A stretch of 64,000 bases of DNA from a bacterium (lineage in GTDB: Bacteria; Bacteroidota; Bacteroidia; Chitinophagales; Saprospiraceae). The stretch spans positions 22,578 to 86,577 of the forward strand of contig JANSXW010000006.1 of assembly GCA_024742755.1 (NCBI GenBank). Direction: 5' to 3'. Shown piece by piece: positions 18,696 to 27,545 of the stretch. Position numbers and translations under genes: made by a program. The notes under the pieces were generated by a model. It was not told where the DNA came from. It saw only the letters and a list, made by a program, of their open reading frames with translations, and searched no databases. Every line of letters begins with the position of its first letter. The first letter of the stretch is position 1.

Positions 18696-19943
18696 ATGAA
18701 ATACCTGCTATACTTTTTCTTATTCATGATTTGGGCCTGTCAGACTCCCAAAACCAGCATCCCAGCCTCTGCATTGCCCGCACTGGACAGTGCCTTTGTC
18801 GCATCCCATACGCACTATTTCCAGCTTACGCCGGACGGTTTTGCCGGTGAAGGGGCCCAAACGCTCGAACGAGCGGTACAAGCTGCCCAAATCCTGGTGC
18901 TGGGAGAAACCCACGGCTCCCCTACCCTGTCCCGCTTTGTGGAACAACTGGTCCCCATGCTCAGCACAAATGGCTTCCGGCACTTTGCCTGCGAAATTGG
19001 GCCGCATTCTGCACAGTACCTTGAGCAGCTGACCGAAGTGCCCGATAATGTGCCGGCCAACCTCGCCGCATTCTATGAGCAGTACCAGTTTGAAGCTATC
19101 GCTGACGTACCGATGCCTTTTTTCGAACTGCAGGAAGATGCCGCCTTTCTCAAGGCGCTCCGCCGGGAAGGCTTTTCCATTTGGGGGCTGGATCAGGAGT
19201 ATTTTTCATCAGTATTTTTTCTACTTGATTGGCTGCAAAGCCAATTAGAACCGGAGGACGTGCCCACAGCACTCCATCAAGCCGCCGTTGCCACTATCCG
19301 GGAGTGGATGATACAGGAAGATCAGGACGAAGAAGGCTTCCCCGTATTCGGCCGCATTTTGCAAGAGCCAACGGTACAAACCTATTTCAGCGCGCTGGAA
19401 GCCCATTCCCCGGAAGCGAAAACCTTGCTGCAAGACCTGAAAATCAGCTGGGATATTTACGACCGCTACCGGGGCGGCGCCTCACACGGAGACCGGGTGC
19501 AGTACATCAGGGACAATTTTCAAAAACAGTACGACCGGCTCGGGGCGCCCAAAGTTTTTGTCAAAATCGGCCGGCTGCACGCCAGTAAGGTAGAATCAGG
19601 TGGGGAGCTCGACCTGGGGGAACTCACCCACACACTTGCCAGCGAAGCGGGCCTGGAAAGCATCAATATCGCGGTATGGAACCGCTACTACCGCGCTGAG
19701 GACGGAGCAGTGACCGATTGGCTCGAAAAGCGCAACCGCTATTATTGCCATAACCTACCCTTAATCCTGCAAGCCCGGAAGGATGCTTTTGCGCTGATTG
19801 ACCTCCGCCCAATCCGGGAGGCGGTCGCTCAGGGGCAGATTGCTCCACCTGAATCGGAGCGTCTGCAAGCCCTTTTGGACGGATTCGATTATGAACTCCT
19901 GCTGCCGGCTGATTATGCAGGCACTCCACTTGTGAAGCCCTGA
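18696..19943 (+). CDS. Lipoprotein of the Ere/ChaN-like superfamily
   Basis: The 415-residue protein has a lipoprotein signal (FFLFMIWACQT, lipidated Cys near residue 15). The domain motif ILVLGETHGSPTLSRFVEQL has the GETHG signature of erythromycin-esterase-like and ChaN proteins, followed by FRHFACEIGPHS with the conserved Glu. KVFVKIGRLHASKV gives a later His. Substrate is unknown; antibiotic esterase activity should not be assumed, since most family members have not been assayed. It lies 61 bases after a second superfamily member in the same orientation and ends 8 bases from a convergent gene. Confidence 0.65.
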   Translation: MKYLLYFFLFMIWACQTPKTSIPASALPALDSAFVASHTHYFQLTPDGFAGEGAQTLERAVQAAQILVLGETHGSPTLSRFVEQLVPMLSTNGFRHFACEIGPHSAQYLEQLTEVPDNVPANLAAFYEQYQFEAIADVPMPFFELQEDAAFLKALRREGFSIWGLDQEYFSSVFFLLDWLQSQLEPEDVPTALHQAAVATIREWMIQEDQDEEGFPVFGRILQEPTVQTYFSALEAHSPEAKTLLQDLKISWDIYDRYRGGASHGDRVQYIRDNFQKQYDRLGAPKVFVKIGRLHASKVESGGELDLGELTHTLASEAGLESINIAVWNRYYRAEDGAVTDWLEKRNRYYCHNLPLILQARKDAFALIDLRPIREAVAQGQIAPPESERLQALLDGFDYELLLPADYAGTPLVKP

Positions 19944-19951
19944 AAGCCCCC

Positions 19952-20863
19952 CTATCGCAGGAAGCTCCGGACATCCTCCGCCGTACGTGCCGGCCATTCC
20001 TCCATAGGCACATGCCCGGCATCCGGATAAACCAGGAGTTGGCTGTTGGGCAGTACCTCGTCAAACCGGTACGCATCCGCAACAGGAATCCAGGCATCCT
20101 GCTCACCCCAGAGTATGAAGGTGGGAATGTTAAGTTCGGAAAGCTGATTGGGATCGGGCTGATAAGACTGATTCAAGCGCTGCACATAGGCCCGGCGGTT
20201 GCCCTCCCGCAGGAAAAGGTCAAAGTACCGGTCCACCAGAGTATCCGAAATACGGTCAGGATTGGCGTACACTTCCCTAAGAGATTTTCGGAAGAGTGCT
20301 TTGGGGGTAATCCGCTGCAGCAATTGCTTGAAGACCGGCTTGCGGGCCAGGCGCATAGCCAGGGGCATTTCCTTGTCGCGGGGCCAGCCGGAGGCATCGA
20401 GCAGCACCAGTTTTTGGACACGCTCCGGGTGGGCCAGGGCATATTCCCAGGCAATCAGCCCGCCCAGGGAGTTGCCTGCCAGGCAGAATTGCCCGAGCCC
20501 GGCCTCTTTGGCGAAAGCCTCTACAAAATCAACATAGGCAGGAATGGAATAGTCTTCTTCCGGATGCGGGCCGGTAAGCCCAAATGCAGGCAACGTCACG
20601 CTAATGACCCGGAAGGAGTCCCGCAATTCAGCAGTCCAGCCTTCCCAGGTATGCAGGGTGGCGCCGGTCCCATGCAGAAGTAGCAGAACCGGGCCCTCCC
20701 CAACGGAGCGGTAGTGAACGGGCATGCCCATTACATCGGCAAAACCAGACTCCGGGTAGGTGTAGGCAGCTCGCAGCACCTCTACCGGCCGCTCCGCATG
20801 GTAATTCAACACCACCGGCAATGATAGTACAGCAATCAAAATAGCTAGTCCCCACTTTCTCAT
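19952..20863 (-). CDS. Membrane-anchored alpha/beta hydrolase
   Basis: The 303-residue protein has an N-terminal hydrophobic segment (LAILIAVLSLPVVLNY), probably a signal anchor. It has an oxyanion HGTG motif (LLLLHGTGATLHTWEG) and the nucleophile elbow GNSLGG. The likely acid Asp is in LWGEQDAWIPVADAY and the likely His in YPDAGHVPMEEWP. The overall pattern is that of epoxide hydrolase/haloperoxidase-like members with a cap of about 60 residues. It shares design but little close sequence with the hydrolase at 61872-62774. The substrate is unknown. Confidence 0.85.
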   Translation of the reverse strand: MRKWGLAILIAVLSLPVVLNYHAERPVEVLRAAYTYPESGFADVMGMPVHYRSVGEGPVLLLLHGTGATLHTWEGWTAELRDSFRVISVTLPAFGLTGPHPEEDYSIPAYVDFVEAFAKEAGLGQFCLAGNSLGGLIAWEYALAHPERVQKLVLLDASGWPRDKEMPLAMRLARKPVFKQLLQRITPKALFRKSLREVYANPDRISDTLVDRYFDLFLREGNRRAYVQRLNQSYQPDPNQLSELNIPTFILWGEQDAWIPVADAYRFDEVLPNSQLLVYPDAGHVPMEEWPARTAEDVRSFLR

Positions 20864-20875
20864 CCTTGCCGTTGT

Positions 20876-21973
20876 TTACTGTCGGCAAATAATCGGCAGT
20901 ACCGCATCGTACCACGTCACCAGTGAAATAGACCGCGCAAGTCGCAAGTCAGAACAAGCCTCACTGTAGCGCTGCATGTCCAGGTAAGCCTGCCCGCGCA
21001 TGAGCAGGAATTCCGCATTGTTCGGGAACATGCCAATAGCCTGTGTCATTTTGGCAATACCCAGCTCCTGTTCTTCTTCAGCAAACAGCGTCGCGCCTTC
21101 CTGTGCAAGTTCATTGGCCGCTTCGTATTCTTCCACCAGCGTTGCACAGGCCGCGTTTTCAGGAATAAAAGGCAGGCTTAGGTCAAAAGCCGAAGCGACT
21201 TTCCGGCCTTCATAGGTGGCGATATCCCATTTGCCGTACGTGGAGGTCGCTGCATCGATGGCTTCGTACCAAAAGTCGAAGCCCAGGTCATTGAAATCGA
21301 CCAGATCAAGAATACGTACCTCTCCGGAAGGCCGTACCAGTAACTGTAGCTCCACCCGCCCTACGATACAGGTATCTTCCGGCACTTCGGGGTATTCCAG
21401 GTTTTCCTCCAGATAGGCCCGCAGCGCTTCCTGCCCACCTGTAAAATCAAGCGGTGTGTCATAGACGGTGTACACCGAGTCTCTTCCGACCATGGTATAA
21501 GGGGGTACTTCCTCCAGCTTAAATTTTATAGGCATGGTGTACTGAAACCGGACCGGCTCCCCATCTTTTTCGGCGGGCACCCAGCGCACCTGTGCCTCAT
21601 TCATCGCTTCCACCACCCGGAGTACTTCCAGCCCGGCCCCGCCGCCGATGTCTTTCAGCACGGACAGGTTTGAAAGGCTGCCGTCTTTTTCCACCACAAA
21701 GGTGGCGACCACGTTGCCCTCCAGGTTTTGTTGCCGGGCCTCCTGCGGGTATCGGATGTTGCTGTACATAAACTCCAGCAAAGACTGCTCTGCACATTTC
21801 TGTTTGACTACCAGCGTTGTATCCAGTTGTTCGCATGCCGGGAAACGGGGCGGGCGCTCCAATGCCCGGTAGATGGTGGTATCCCCAGCCTCTGTATCTT
21901 GTGCAATCAGCCCAATGGCGTTAAAACTTAACACCAGCAAAATCAGCAAAATTCTCATAGCTCTGAATATCAT
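20876..21973 (-). CDS. Secreted protein with two TonB C-terminal domains and a TPR tail
   Basis: The protein has up to 365 residues. A signal peptide is present (ILLILLVLSFNAIGLIAQ). The first TonB_C domain, at about residues 70-155, has the typical IRYPQEARQQNLEGNVVATF. A second, more divergent one lies at about 185-275 (LEYPEVPEDTCIVGRVELQL). TPR-like repeats follow at 285-365. Because it has a cleavable signal and no anchor for ExbB/ExbD, it is likelier a periplasmic interaction protein than a true energy transducer. The ATG at 21973 directly abuts the stop of the upstream peptidase gene; an ATG at 21958 is also possible. Confidence 0.78.
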   Translation of the reverse strand: MIFRAMRILLILLVLSFNAIGLIAQDTEAGDTTIYRALERPPRFPACEQLDTTLVVKQKCAEQSLLEFMYSNIRYPQEARQQNLEGNVVATFVVEKDGSLSNLSVLKDIGGGAGLEVLRVVEAMNEAQVRWVPAEKDGEPVRFQYTMPIKFKLEEVPPYTMVGRDSVYTVYDTPLDFTGGQEALRAYLEENLEYPEVPEDTCIVGRVELQLLVRPSGEVRILDLVDFNDLGFDFWYEAIDAATSTYGKWDIATYEGRKVASAFDLSLPFIPENAACATLVEEYEAANELAQEGATLFAEEEQELGIAKMTQAIGMFPNNAEFLLMRGQAYLDMQRYSEACSDLRLARSISLVTWYDAVLPIICRQ

Positions 21974-23257
21974 TTAATTTTTACTCGCATTCATCCACTG
22001 CTCCAGGGTTTGCAGAAGCTCCATGCGCTCCGCATCGCTCATATTGCGGATGCGGGCACTGCCGTGGTCTTTGCCTTCCATAACAAACCACTTCGCGTCT
22101 ACCTTATCGGAAACGGGCACGCCGGTAGCCGTCCAGGTATCAATCGCCCCGTAGATGTAGATCATTTCATCGGCTTCGCGCTGTGTCCAGTTGTAGACGG
22201 CCTTCACGAAGGCAGGATCGAAGTTCATCGGAGCTTTGCCCGGCATAAAAATAGCCGTGGGTTCTTCTTCTGTAATTTCCTTCAGCAACCCTTTGAAAGG
22301 CTTGGTCTGAAAGCCATAATAGCCCATCTCATCGCCCGCCTGCCAGTAGTGCGAGGCGTAGCCAAACATAGAGGCATCCGAGTAGAAATCCAGCCCTACG
22401 ACCTTGACAAAGTGCTCCAGCAGGGTTTCCAGGTCCGCCGCTGTTCCCGGGATCGCCTCACAGTCGTGCCCCAGCTGCCAGAAAGAAAAGGGGTATTCTA
22501 AAACCGCATATTCGAAGGCTTCCTCAAGGCTAAGGTAGGTGAATTCCATGCCTGCGCCTTTGGCATGCCAACGGAGCAGGGGAAGCAATTCATCCCGGTT
22601 TTTCAGTACGCGCATCTGAACGTCACGGATGCCTTTACGGCATTCTTCGGTACCGACATTCGCCAGAAATTCGTAAATCCGGTCGTCTGTGAGGTCCAGA
22701 TTGAGTGGCGCTACGTAGGGGACGGAAGCGGCCACATCATCAGGGTAAAAGTAGCGGTAGAAGATTGTGGTCTGCCCCCCTTTGCTAATGCCCGTACTCA
22801 CCCAGGGCTGTGTGTACAGTTGCCCGAGCAGGGTACGGATATGGTGCAAATCTGCCGTCACCTGCTTCAGGTTCAGGTAGGTATAATCCAGAGAATCCGG
22901 CGACGAAGTACCGAAGTAACGGTGTTCCACATCCACCTGATTGGCATTCAGGTAACCGGTAAGCTCGTACATACGGTTGGAAGGGCGCATATAGCCCTCG
23001 GTAGCCAGTACCATCGGTGCATCAAAGCTGCGGTGCGACAGGTAGGCACGCTGATAAAAGTGCCCCTTTTCCGGATTTTCGTGGTCAATGGGCTGCTTAA
23101 TGTGCAGCTCATAGGCTGCTTCGAACCCATCGGGCGCCTCAATGGCTTTGAAGAGCACATCCGGCAATTCATACAGGCGCTGCTCCAGGGTACTAAACTG
23201 CGCTTGTACAGTAAAGGCAGACAGGATCAGAAAGAAAAAAAGAAACGTATTCCGCAT
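21974..23257 (-). CDS. Secreted serine peptidase, PS-10/S37 (S28-like) type
   Basis: The protein has 427 residues from the ATG at 23257, chosen for the signal peptide (TFLFFFLILSAFTVQAQ); 27 codons of open frame upstream lack that feature. The nucleophile motif is GISKGGQTTIFYRYFYPDD, followed by probable acid IYGAIDTWTATGV and base EGKDHGSARI. This G-x-S-K-G-G form matches the tripeptidyl/prolyl aminopeptidases of family S37 (PS-10) better than classic S28. Such enzymes trim short peptides from secreted protein. Its gene and the TonB-domain gene are adjacent without spacing and likely co-transcribed. Confidence 0.8.
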   Translation of the reverse strand: MRNTFLFFFLILSAFTVQAQFSTLEQRLYELPDVLFKAIEAPDGFEAAYELHIKQPIDHENPEKGHFYQRAYLSHRSFDAPMVLATEGYMRPSNRMYELTGYLNANQVDVEHRYFGTSSPDSLDYTYLNLKQVTADLHHIRTLLGQLYTQPWVSTGISKGGQTTIFYRYFYPDDVAASVPYVAPLNLDLTDDRIYEFLANVGTEECRKGIRDVQMRVLKNRDELLPLLRWHAKGAGMEFTYLSLEEAFEYAVLEYPFSFWQLGHDCEAIPGTAADLETLLEHFVKVVGLDFYSDASMFGYASHYWQAGDEMGYYGFQTKPFKGLLKEITEEEPTAIFMPGKAPMNFDPAFVKAVYNWTQREADEMIYIYGAIDTWTATGVPVSDKVDAKWFVMEGKDHGSARIRNMSDAERMELLQTLEQWMNASKN

Positions 23258-23283
23258 GGCGATTTGGGTTTGGACTTGTCGGG

Positions 23284-23291
23284 CAAAAATA
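23284..23291 (-). promoter_or_regulatory. Candidate -7 element (TATTTTTG on the minus strand)
   Basis: The plus strand reads CAAAAATA, so the minus strand has TATTTTTG, fitting TAnnTTTG. It is 26 bases before the peptidase ATG at 23257. No convincing -33 element was seen. Confidence 0.3.
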
Positions 23292-23392
23292 GAATTTTTG
23301 GCGGACATCCCTATTGGTTTGTATTTGTACCATGCCAAACCTACCGGATATCAAAGGTTTTTCTTATTTTTTCGGGAGAAAACCCTGGTCAC

Positions 23393-24142
23393 ATGCGCCC
23401 CACCACTATTAGAGAGGTCCTCGATGCCCTCGACCGTATCATAGCCACGGCAATTGCCAATGGAGATCCTGTGGGGCTTTTTGCCTATATCTACCGCCGG
23501 ACCACCGATCAGGTGCAGCGGGCCATTGCCCGGAGAGCCTTCGAGGACGGGCCCCGCATGGAGCAGTTCGATGTGGCTTTCGCCAATCTTTACCTGGATG
23601 CTTATGAGAACTGGCAGCGCAGTGTGCCCGTCGCCCGGTGCTGGGGCCTGGCTTTTGAAAGCACCCGCTTCCAGGCAGCGATCATTCAGCACATACTCCT
23701 GGGCATGAATGCGCACATCAACTACGATTTGGCCATAGCTGCCAGCACGCTAATGAAAAACAAGCCCCTCCTGCCGTTGAAAAACGACTTTGAAAAAGTC
23801 AATGAAATACTGGCTGAAATCGTTGATGAGCTGCAGGACCGGCTAAGCCGGGTCTCGCCCTTGTTTTTTCTGGCAGACTGGCTGGGGAATGACAAAGACG
23901 AAGCTATCATCAACTTCAGCATGGGCAACGCCCGGGCATTTTCCTGGGAACTGGCCTGCGAGCTGTGGCGGCTGAATGGCTCGGCCTACGAGCAACGGCT
24001 TGAACAGGCAGACCAATGGGTCTATCAGCTAGGCAACCTGGTCGCCCGTCCACCAGGATGGGCGCTGAGAAACGGGCTCATGCTGATGAAAGCTTTTGAA
24101 CGCCGGAATGTCGGGGACATCCTTGAAGCCCTTCGGCGATAA
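23393..24142 (+). CDS. DUF5995 family protein
   Basis: The 249-residue, mostly helical, soluble protein starts at the ATG at 23393. The frame is open far upstream, opposite the peptidase gene, but only the part from MRPTTIREVLDAL is gene-like. The segments CWGLAFESTRFQAAIIQHILLGMNAHINYDLAIA and FFLADWLGNDKDEAIINFSM are typical of DUF5995. The conserved His pair (HILLGMNAHINYDL) and Asp (ADWLG) suggest a metal-binding helical core like that of ZnuC/phospholipase-C-like helical enzymes, but this is only a visual impression. Function is unknown. Confidence 0.75.
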   Translation: MRPTTIREVLDALDRIIATAIANGDPVGLFAYIYRRTTDQVQRAIARRAFEDGPRMEQFDVAFANLYLDAYENWQRSVPVARCWGLAFESTRFQAAIIQHILLGMNAHINYDLAIAASTLMKNKPLLPLKNDFEKVNEILAEIVDELQDRLSRVSPLFFLADWLGNDKDEAIINFSMGNARAFSWELACELWRLNGSAYEQRLEQADQWVYQLGNLVARPPGWALRNGLMLMKAFERRNVGDILEALRR

Positions 24143-24182
24143 GCTCCAACTGCTGCCTAATGCTAATCTAAAACCAATCCCG

Positions 24183-24746
24183 ATGCCCAACGCCTTACGC
24201 ATAGCCGCCCTCATCCATCCGGGCATGGAAATTCTTGACTTTGCCGGCCCTATCGAGGTATTTACCAATGCCGGATGGGAGGTCCTCATCGTGGCCCGGG
24301 ACAAAAGCCCGGTGATCAGTCAGGGCGTGGTGAAAATATTGCCACAGTACGACATCACGGACTGCCCGCCAGCAGATATCCTGGCTACTTTTGGAGGCAA
24401 TTCAGAGGAAGCAGCCCGACAACCGGAAGTGATCCGATGGATACAGGAAAGAGCCCCGGGCTGCCAGGTACTCTTCAGTGTATGCACCGGTGTTTTTTAT
24501 TATGCCGCCGCCGGGCTGCTGCACGGGCACCGGGTGACCACCTTCCACGGCGAAATCGAGCGGTTGAGGCAGGAAGCGCCACAAACTGAAGTGCTGACCG
24601 GCGTGAAGTACGTGGACTCGGGCAATATCGTAACAGCTGCCGGTGTTTCCTCCGGGATAGACGGGGCGCTATATCTGGTAGAAAGGCTTGAGGGAAAAGC
24701 CAAAGCCGATGCCATCGCGCAATACATTGAATACACCCGAAGGTGA
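24183..24746 (+). CDS. DJ-1/PfpI family protein
   Basis: The protein has 187 residues from the ATG at 24183. It starts ALRIAALIHPGMEILDFAGPIEVF, the standard N-terminal motif of the DJ-1/PfpI class-I glutamine amidotransferase-like family. The nucleophile elbow Cys lies in LFSVCTGVFYYAAAG and is followed by a His in HRVTTFHGE. The family includes isonitrile hydratases, chaperones and transcription-factor sensor domains; no DNA-binding domain is present here. It sits 40 bases after the DUF5995 gene in the same direction and may share its transcript. Confidence 0.87.
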   Translation: MPNALRIAALIHPGMEILDFAGPIEVFTNAGWEVLIVARDKSPVISQGVVKILPQYDITDCPPADILATFGGNSEEAARQPEVIRWIQERAPGCQVLFSVCTGVFYYAAAGLLHGHRVTTFHGEIERLRQEAPQTEVLTGVKYVDSGNIVTAAGVSSGIDGALYLVERLEGKAKADAIAQYIEYTRR

Positions 24747-24753
24747 CCCGCTA

Positions 24754-25965
24754 TTACTCCGCCGCATCCTCTACCGCCTGCCAAACCCGCCACACATTTT
24801 TGTAGCAGATTTTCTCAATGTCAGATTCCGAATAGCCGCGCTTCAGCAGTTCGTGAATGAGATTGGGGTACTGAGAGACATCCTTCAGCCCGGTAGGAAG
24901 GGTATCGCCCACTCCATCGTAGTCCGATCCAAACCCAACGTGATCCACACCTACCAGGCTTACTACATGGTCGATATGGTCGGCCACCGTTTTCACATCG
25001 GCCATGAGCACCTCGTTTTCTTCCTGAAATTTGTCAATCACCGGTTTGGCTTCCTCATCGTCATAGCTCAGGCCTTTTTCTTCCAACAGTTGGGTGAGCT
25101 CCGCCCGCTTTTCATCCATCTGTTTTGAGATGTTGCCGTCGAGGAAAGTAGAGCCGAAGTTGATCTGCATGACGCCGTTGTTTTCTGCGAGGCGGCGGAT
25201 CATATCATCGTTCATATTGCGCTCGAAGCCGGGCGTAAATTTACGGCAGGAAGAGTGCGAAGCGATGCAGGGCACGTCCGTCATTTCCATAACCTGCCAG
25301 AAAGTGCTGTCGGACACATGAGAGATATCCACCATGATGCCTACCCGGTTCATCTCGCGGACGACCTGTTCCCCGAAAGGGCTAAGGCCGTTCCAGGTGC
25401 CAGTGGTATCGTAGGAGGAATCACAAATGTGGTTGTCTTTGCTATGCGTGAGGGTAATGTAGCGGATGCCCCGATCATGCCAATACTGCACATTTTCGAG
25501 CTTGCGCTCAATGGGAGAGCCATTCTCCATCCCCATAGGCAGGGACACGATGCCTTTTTTAAAATTGGCTTCCACTTCGGCGGGGGAATGAGCCAGGGCG
25601 AACTTATCCGGGTGTACTTCCGTGATCCCCACCACCATATCGATTAAGGAGTCTGCCAGCGCCTTAGCCCCGTTGTCTTCCCGGGAAGCAGGGATGAAAA
25701 TAGACATGAAAGGCGCGTCCAGCCCACCGGCCTTGGCCCGAACGTAATCAAAGTCGCCCTTGTCCGTTTCCACCGGGATGCCCAGGTACTCCCGTTCCAG
25801 TCGGAAATTCTGTACCCGCAGGCGGTAAGGCAGATCCACATGGCCATCAGTGATGATGAACTGTTGGGCAAGCTCATTGGCTTTAGTACGCAGCGTGCTA
25901 TCTGTTTGTGCATCCAACACAATCGTCAGTACCAGGCATGAGGACAGTAAAAAAATCCGTTTCAT
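24754..25965 (-). CDS. Membrane dipeptidase (family M19, renal dipeptidase-like)
   Basis: The 403-residue protein has a signal peptide (IFLLSSCLVLTIVLDAQ). The binuclear zinc ligands of M19 are visible: the His-x-Asp in DGHVDLPYRL, the bridging Glu in GMENGSPIE, His in VDISHVSDS and in IASHSSCRKF, and Asp in GFGSDYDGV. M19 enzymes hydrolyse dipeptides, including those with a D-residue at the C-terminus. The Cys in the signal region is not in a strict lipobox position, so I read this as a soluble secreted enzyme. A helical insertion (residues about 270-310, EKRAELTQLLEEKGLSYDDE) is typical of Bacteroidota members. Confidence 0.93.
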   Translation of the reverse strand: MKRIFLLSSCLVLTIVLDAQTDSTLRTKANELAQQFIITDGHVDLPYRLRVQNFRLEREYLGIPVETDKGDFDYVRAKAGGLDAPFMSIFIPASREDNGAKALADSLIDMVVGITEVHPDKFALAHSPAEVEANFKKGIVSLPMGMENGSPIERKLENVQYWHDRGIRYITLTHSKDNHICDSSYDTTGTWNGLSPFGEQVVREMNRVGIMVDISHVSDSTFWQVMEMTDVPCIASHSSCRKFTPGFERNMNDDMIRRLAENNGVMQINFGSTFLDGNISKQMDEKRAELTQLLEEKGLSYDDEEAKPVIDKFQEENEVLMADVKTVADHIDHVVSLVGVDHVGFGSDYDGVGDTLPTGLKDVSQYPNLIHELLKRGYSESDIEKICYKNVWRVWQAVEDAAE

Positions 25966-26194
25966 AGGCGGTCCGTATTTTAATGCCGGAATATAATCAA
26001 TAATCCAATAAAGTAGTGGCGTCTGACGATCTGCTTGCGGGTGGTGAGGCGATCAGAGTGTTACTTTAAAACGCCATAGCGTCTTATCCTCCGTAAACCC
26101 GTTGTGAAAATAAAAGCCCTGTTTTAATAAAATTCACTATTTTGCTCCTCTCCGATTAGGAGCAAGAAGCGGGAAAACAAAAATAAAATTCCCT

Positions 26195-26581
26195 ATGAAT
26201 TCTGTAGAATCGTACCTAATTCTAATTGCCCTGTGCGCCCTACCTCTGCTGAGCAATGCACAAGAGCGCCCCTCCTACTGCGATGAAATCCCCGTGATGT
26301 ACGACAAAGGGGCTATGGCAAAACCTCCGGCACTGCCGAGGTTCGAGACCAAGCCGGTAACTGAATACAAAGTGCAGGTAGCGATCCTGAAGTTTACGCA
26401 TCCCAAGGACTACCCCTTCCACAAGTATCTTGTAGCCCGCTACCGGCCCTGTGAGCAGGTTTGGGTAGTGGAAACCAAGAAATGCTTCCGCTCCCGGCAG
26501 GAAGCAGAGGATATGCGCAGCGAGCTCAAAGACTTAGGGTATTCAGGGGCTTACATTGTAGACGTACTGGCTTACGAGTAG
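26195..26581 (+). CDS. Small secreted SPOR-like domain protein
   Basis: The 128-residue protein has a signal peptide ending LLSNAQ. The mature part is one small domain from about residue 55: YKVQVAILKFTHPKDYPF at the start, then SRQEAEDMRSELKDLGYSGAYIVDVLAYE. This strand-helix-strand arrangement with QEAE..R..L...GY..A.IV resembles the SPOR domain, which binds denuded peptidoglycan glycans. The resemblance is by pattern and could be tested by profile search. It stands alone. Confidence 0.65.
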   Translation: MNSVESYLILIALCALPLLSNAQERPSYCDEIPVMYDKGAMAKPPALPRFETKPVTEYKVQVAILKFTHPKDYPFHKYLVARYRPCEQVWVVETKKCFRSRQEAEDMRSELKDLGYSGAYIVDVLAYE

Positions 26582-26662
26582 TCCTCATAGCCTCAACGGG
26601 TATCAAAAACACCAACCCGCACCCATGCTTCAATCAAAAAACATTCCATGTTACCGGGCATT

Positions 26663-26694
26663 TTTCACTTCTGTACCAAATTGAACTATATTTG
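26663..26694 (+). promoter_or_regulatory. Candidate promoter for the second two-component system
   Basis: TTTC at 26663-26666 and TATATTTG at 26687-26694 are 20 bases apart. The -7 element is a perfect TAnnTTTG. The predicted leader before the ATG at 26795 is about 95 bases. Confidence 0.45.
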
Positions 26695-26794
26695 AATCTC
26701 TCTGGCTGATATACCGTATAACATTAAGAAAACGGTATCCGAAAACTGACATTATGAGTTTTCGATTCGATAATAAATCCTGGAGATTGGGCTC

Positions 26795-27544
26795 ATGATC
26801 AAAATACTTGGTGTAGAAGACAATCCGATTCATCAGGAGTTCCTGTTTGTCGTCATACAGGAGTTGGGCTATGAATTGGCAGGTCTGGCCGACAATGCCA
26901 AACAGGCCCTCGAATTACTTTTTGCGACCCGGCCAGATGTTGTGCTGGTGGACATCGAAATCAACGGGCAGCAGGACGGGATTGCCCTTGCCAACCGCAT
27001 CAACCAACTGCGGCCACTTCCCATCATTTACACCACGGCACGGGCTGACCGGGCTACCCTGGACCGGGCAAAGAACACCCTGCCCTATGGCTATCTGGTA
27101 AAGCCTTTCACACAGCAGGACCTGCAGGCGGCTTTGGAGCTGGCGATTTACCGCTTCGCTGCCGATCAGCAGGAGCGGGACCATATAACTTCGGCTCTGG
27201 AATGGGAAAGCGGTATTGCTATGCAGCAAGCTTTGTTTGTTAAAGCAGGCGATATGATCCACAAGGTCCGTTTTGAAGACATCCTGCTGGTTGAGGTCGC
27301 AAAAGACCGTTACTGTACTGTTTCTACTGCCGAAGACGAGTATTTGGTCAGAAGCCCGCTCAGGGAGATTGCCGGCAAATTGCCAATGCAGGACTTTTTG
27401 CAGGTGCACCGTTCTACGATTGTACGCGCCACCGCCATTGATCGTATTGAAGGCAGCGGTGCCTGGCTCATGGTTGGGAATAAAACCGTGACCGTTGGCA
27501 AAACCTACCGCGAAAAATTACTGAACAATCTTAATTTATTGTAG
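26795..27544 (+). CDS. LytTR response regulator
   Basis: The 249-residue protein has a receiver domain (1-125) with LGVEDNP, the phosphorylated Asp in VVLVDIEINGQQDG, and the conserved Lys in YLVKPFTQQDL. A LytTR DNA-binding domain (about 150-249) contains VRFEDILLVEVAKDRYCTV and FLQVHRSTIVRA. The receiver is of the FAD-like group often partnered with TPR kinases in Bacteroidota. The kinase gene starts one base after its stop, so the pair forms an operon. Confidence 0.93.
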   Translation: MIKILGVEDNPIHQEFLFVVIQELGYELAGLADNAKQALELLFATRPDVVLVDIEINGQQDGIALANRINQLRPLPIIYTTARADRATLDRAKNTLPYGYLVKPFTQQDLQAALELAIYRFAADQQERDHITSALEWESGIAMQQALFVKAGDMIHKVRFEDILLVEVAKDRYCTVSTAEDEYLVRSPLREIAGKLPMQDFLQVHRSTIVRATAIDRIEGSGAWLMVGNKTVTVGKTYREKLLNNLNLL

Positions 27545-27545
27545 C

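Noticed and set aside
22565..23392. Upstream extension of the DUF5995 reading frame
   Set aside because: It is antisense to the serine peptidase gene and not gene-like; the DUF5995 protein starts at the ATG at 23393.
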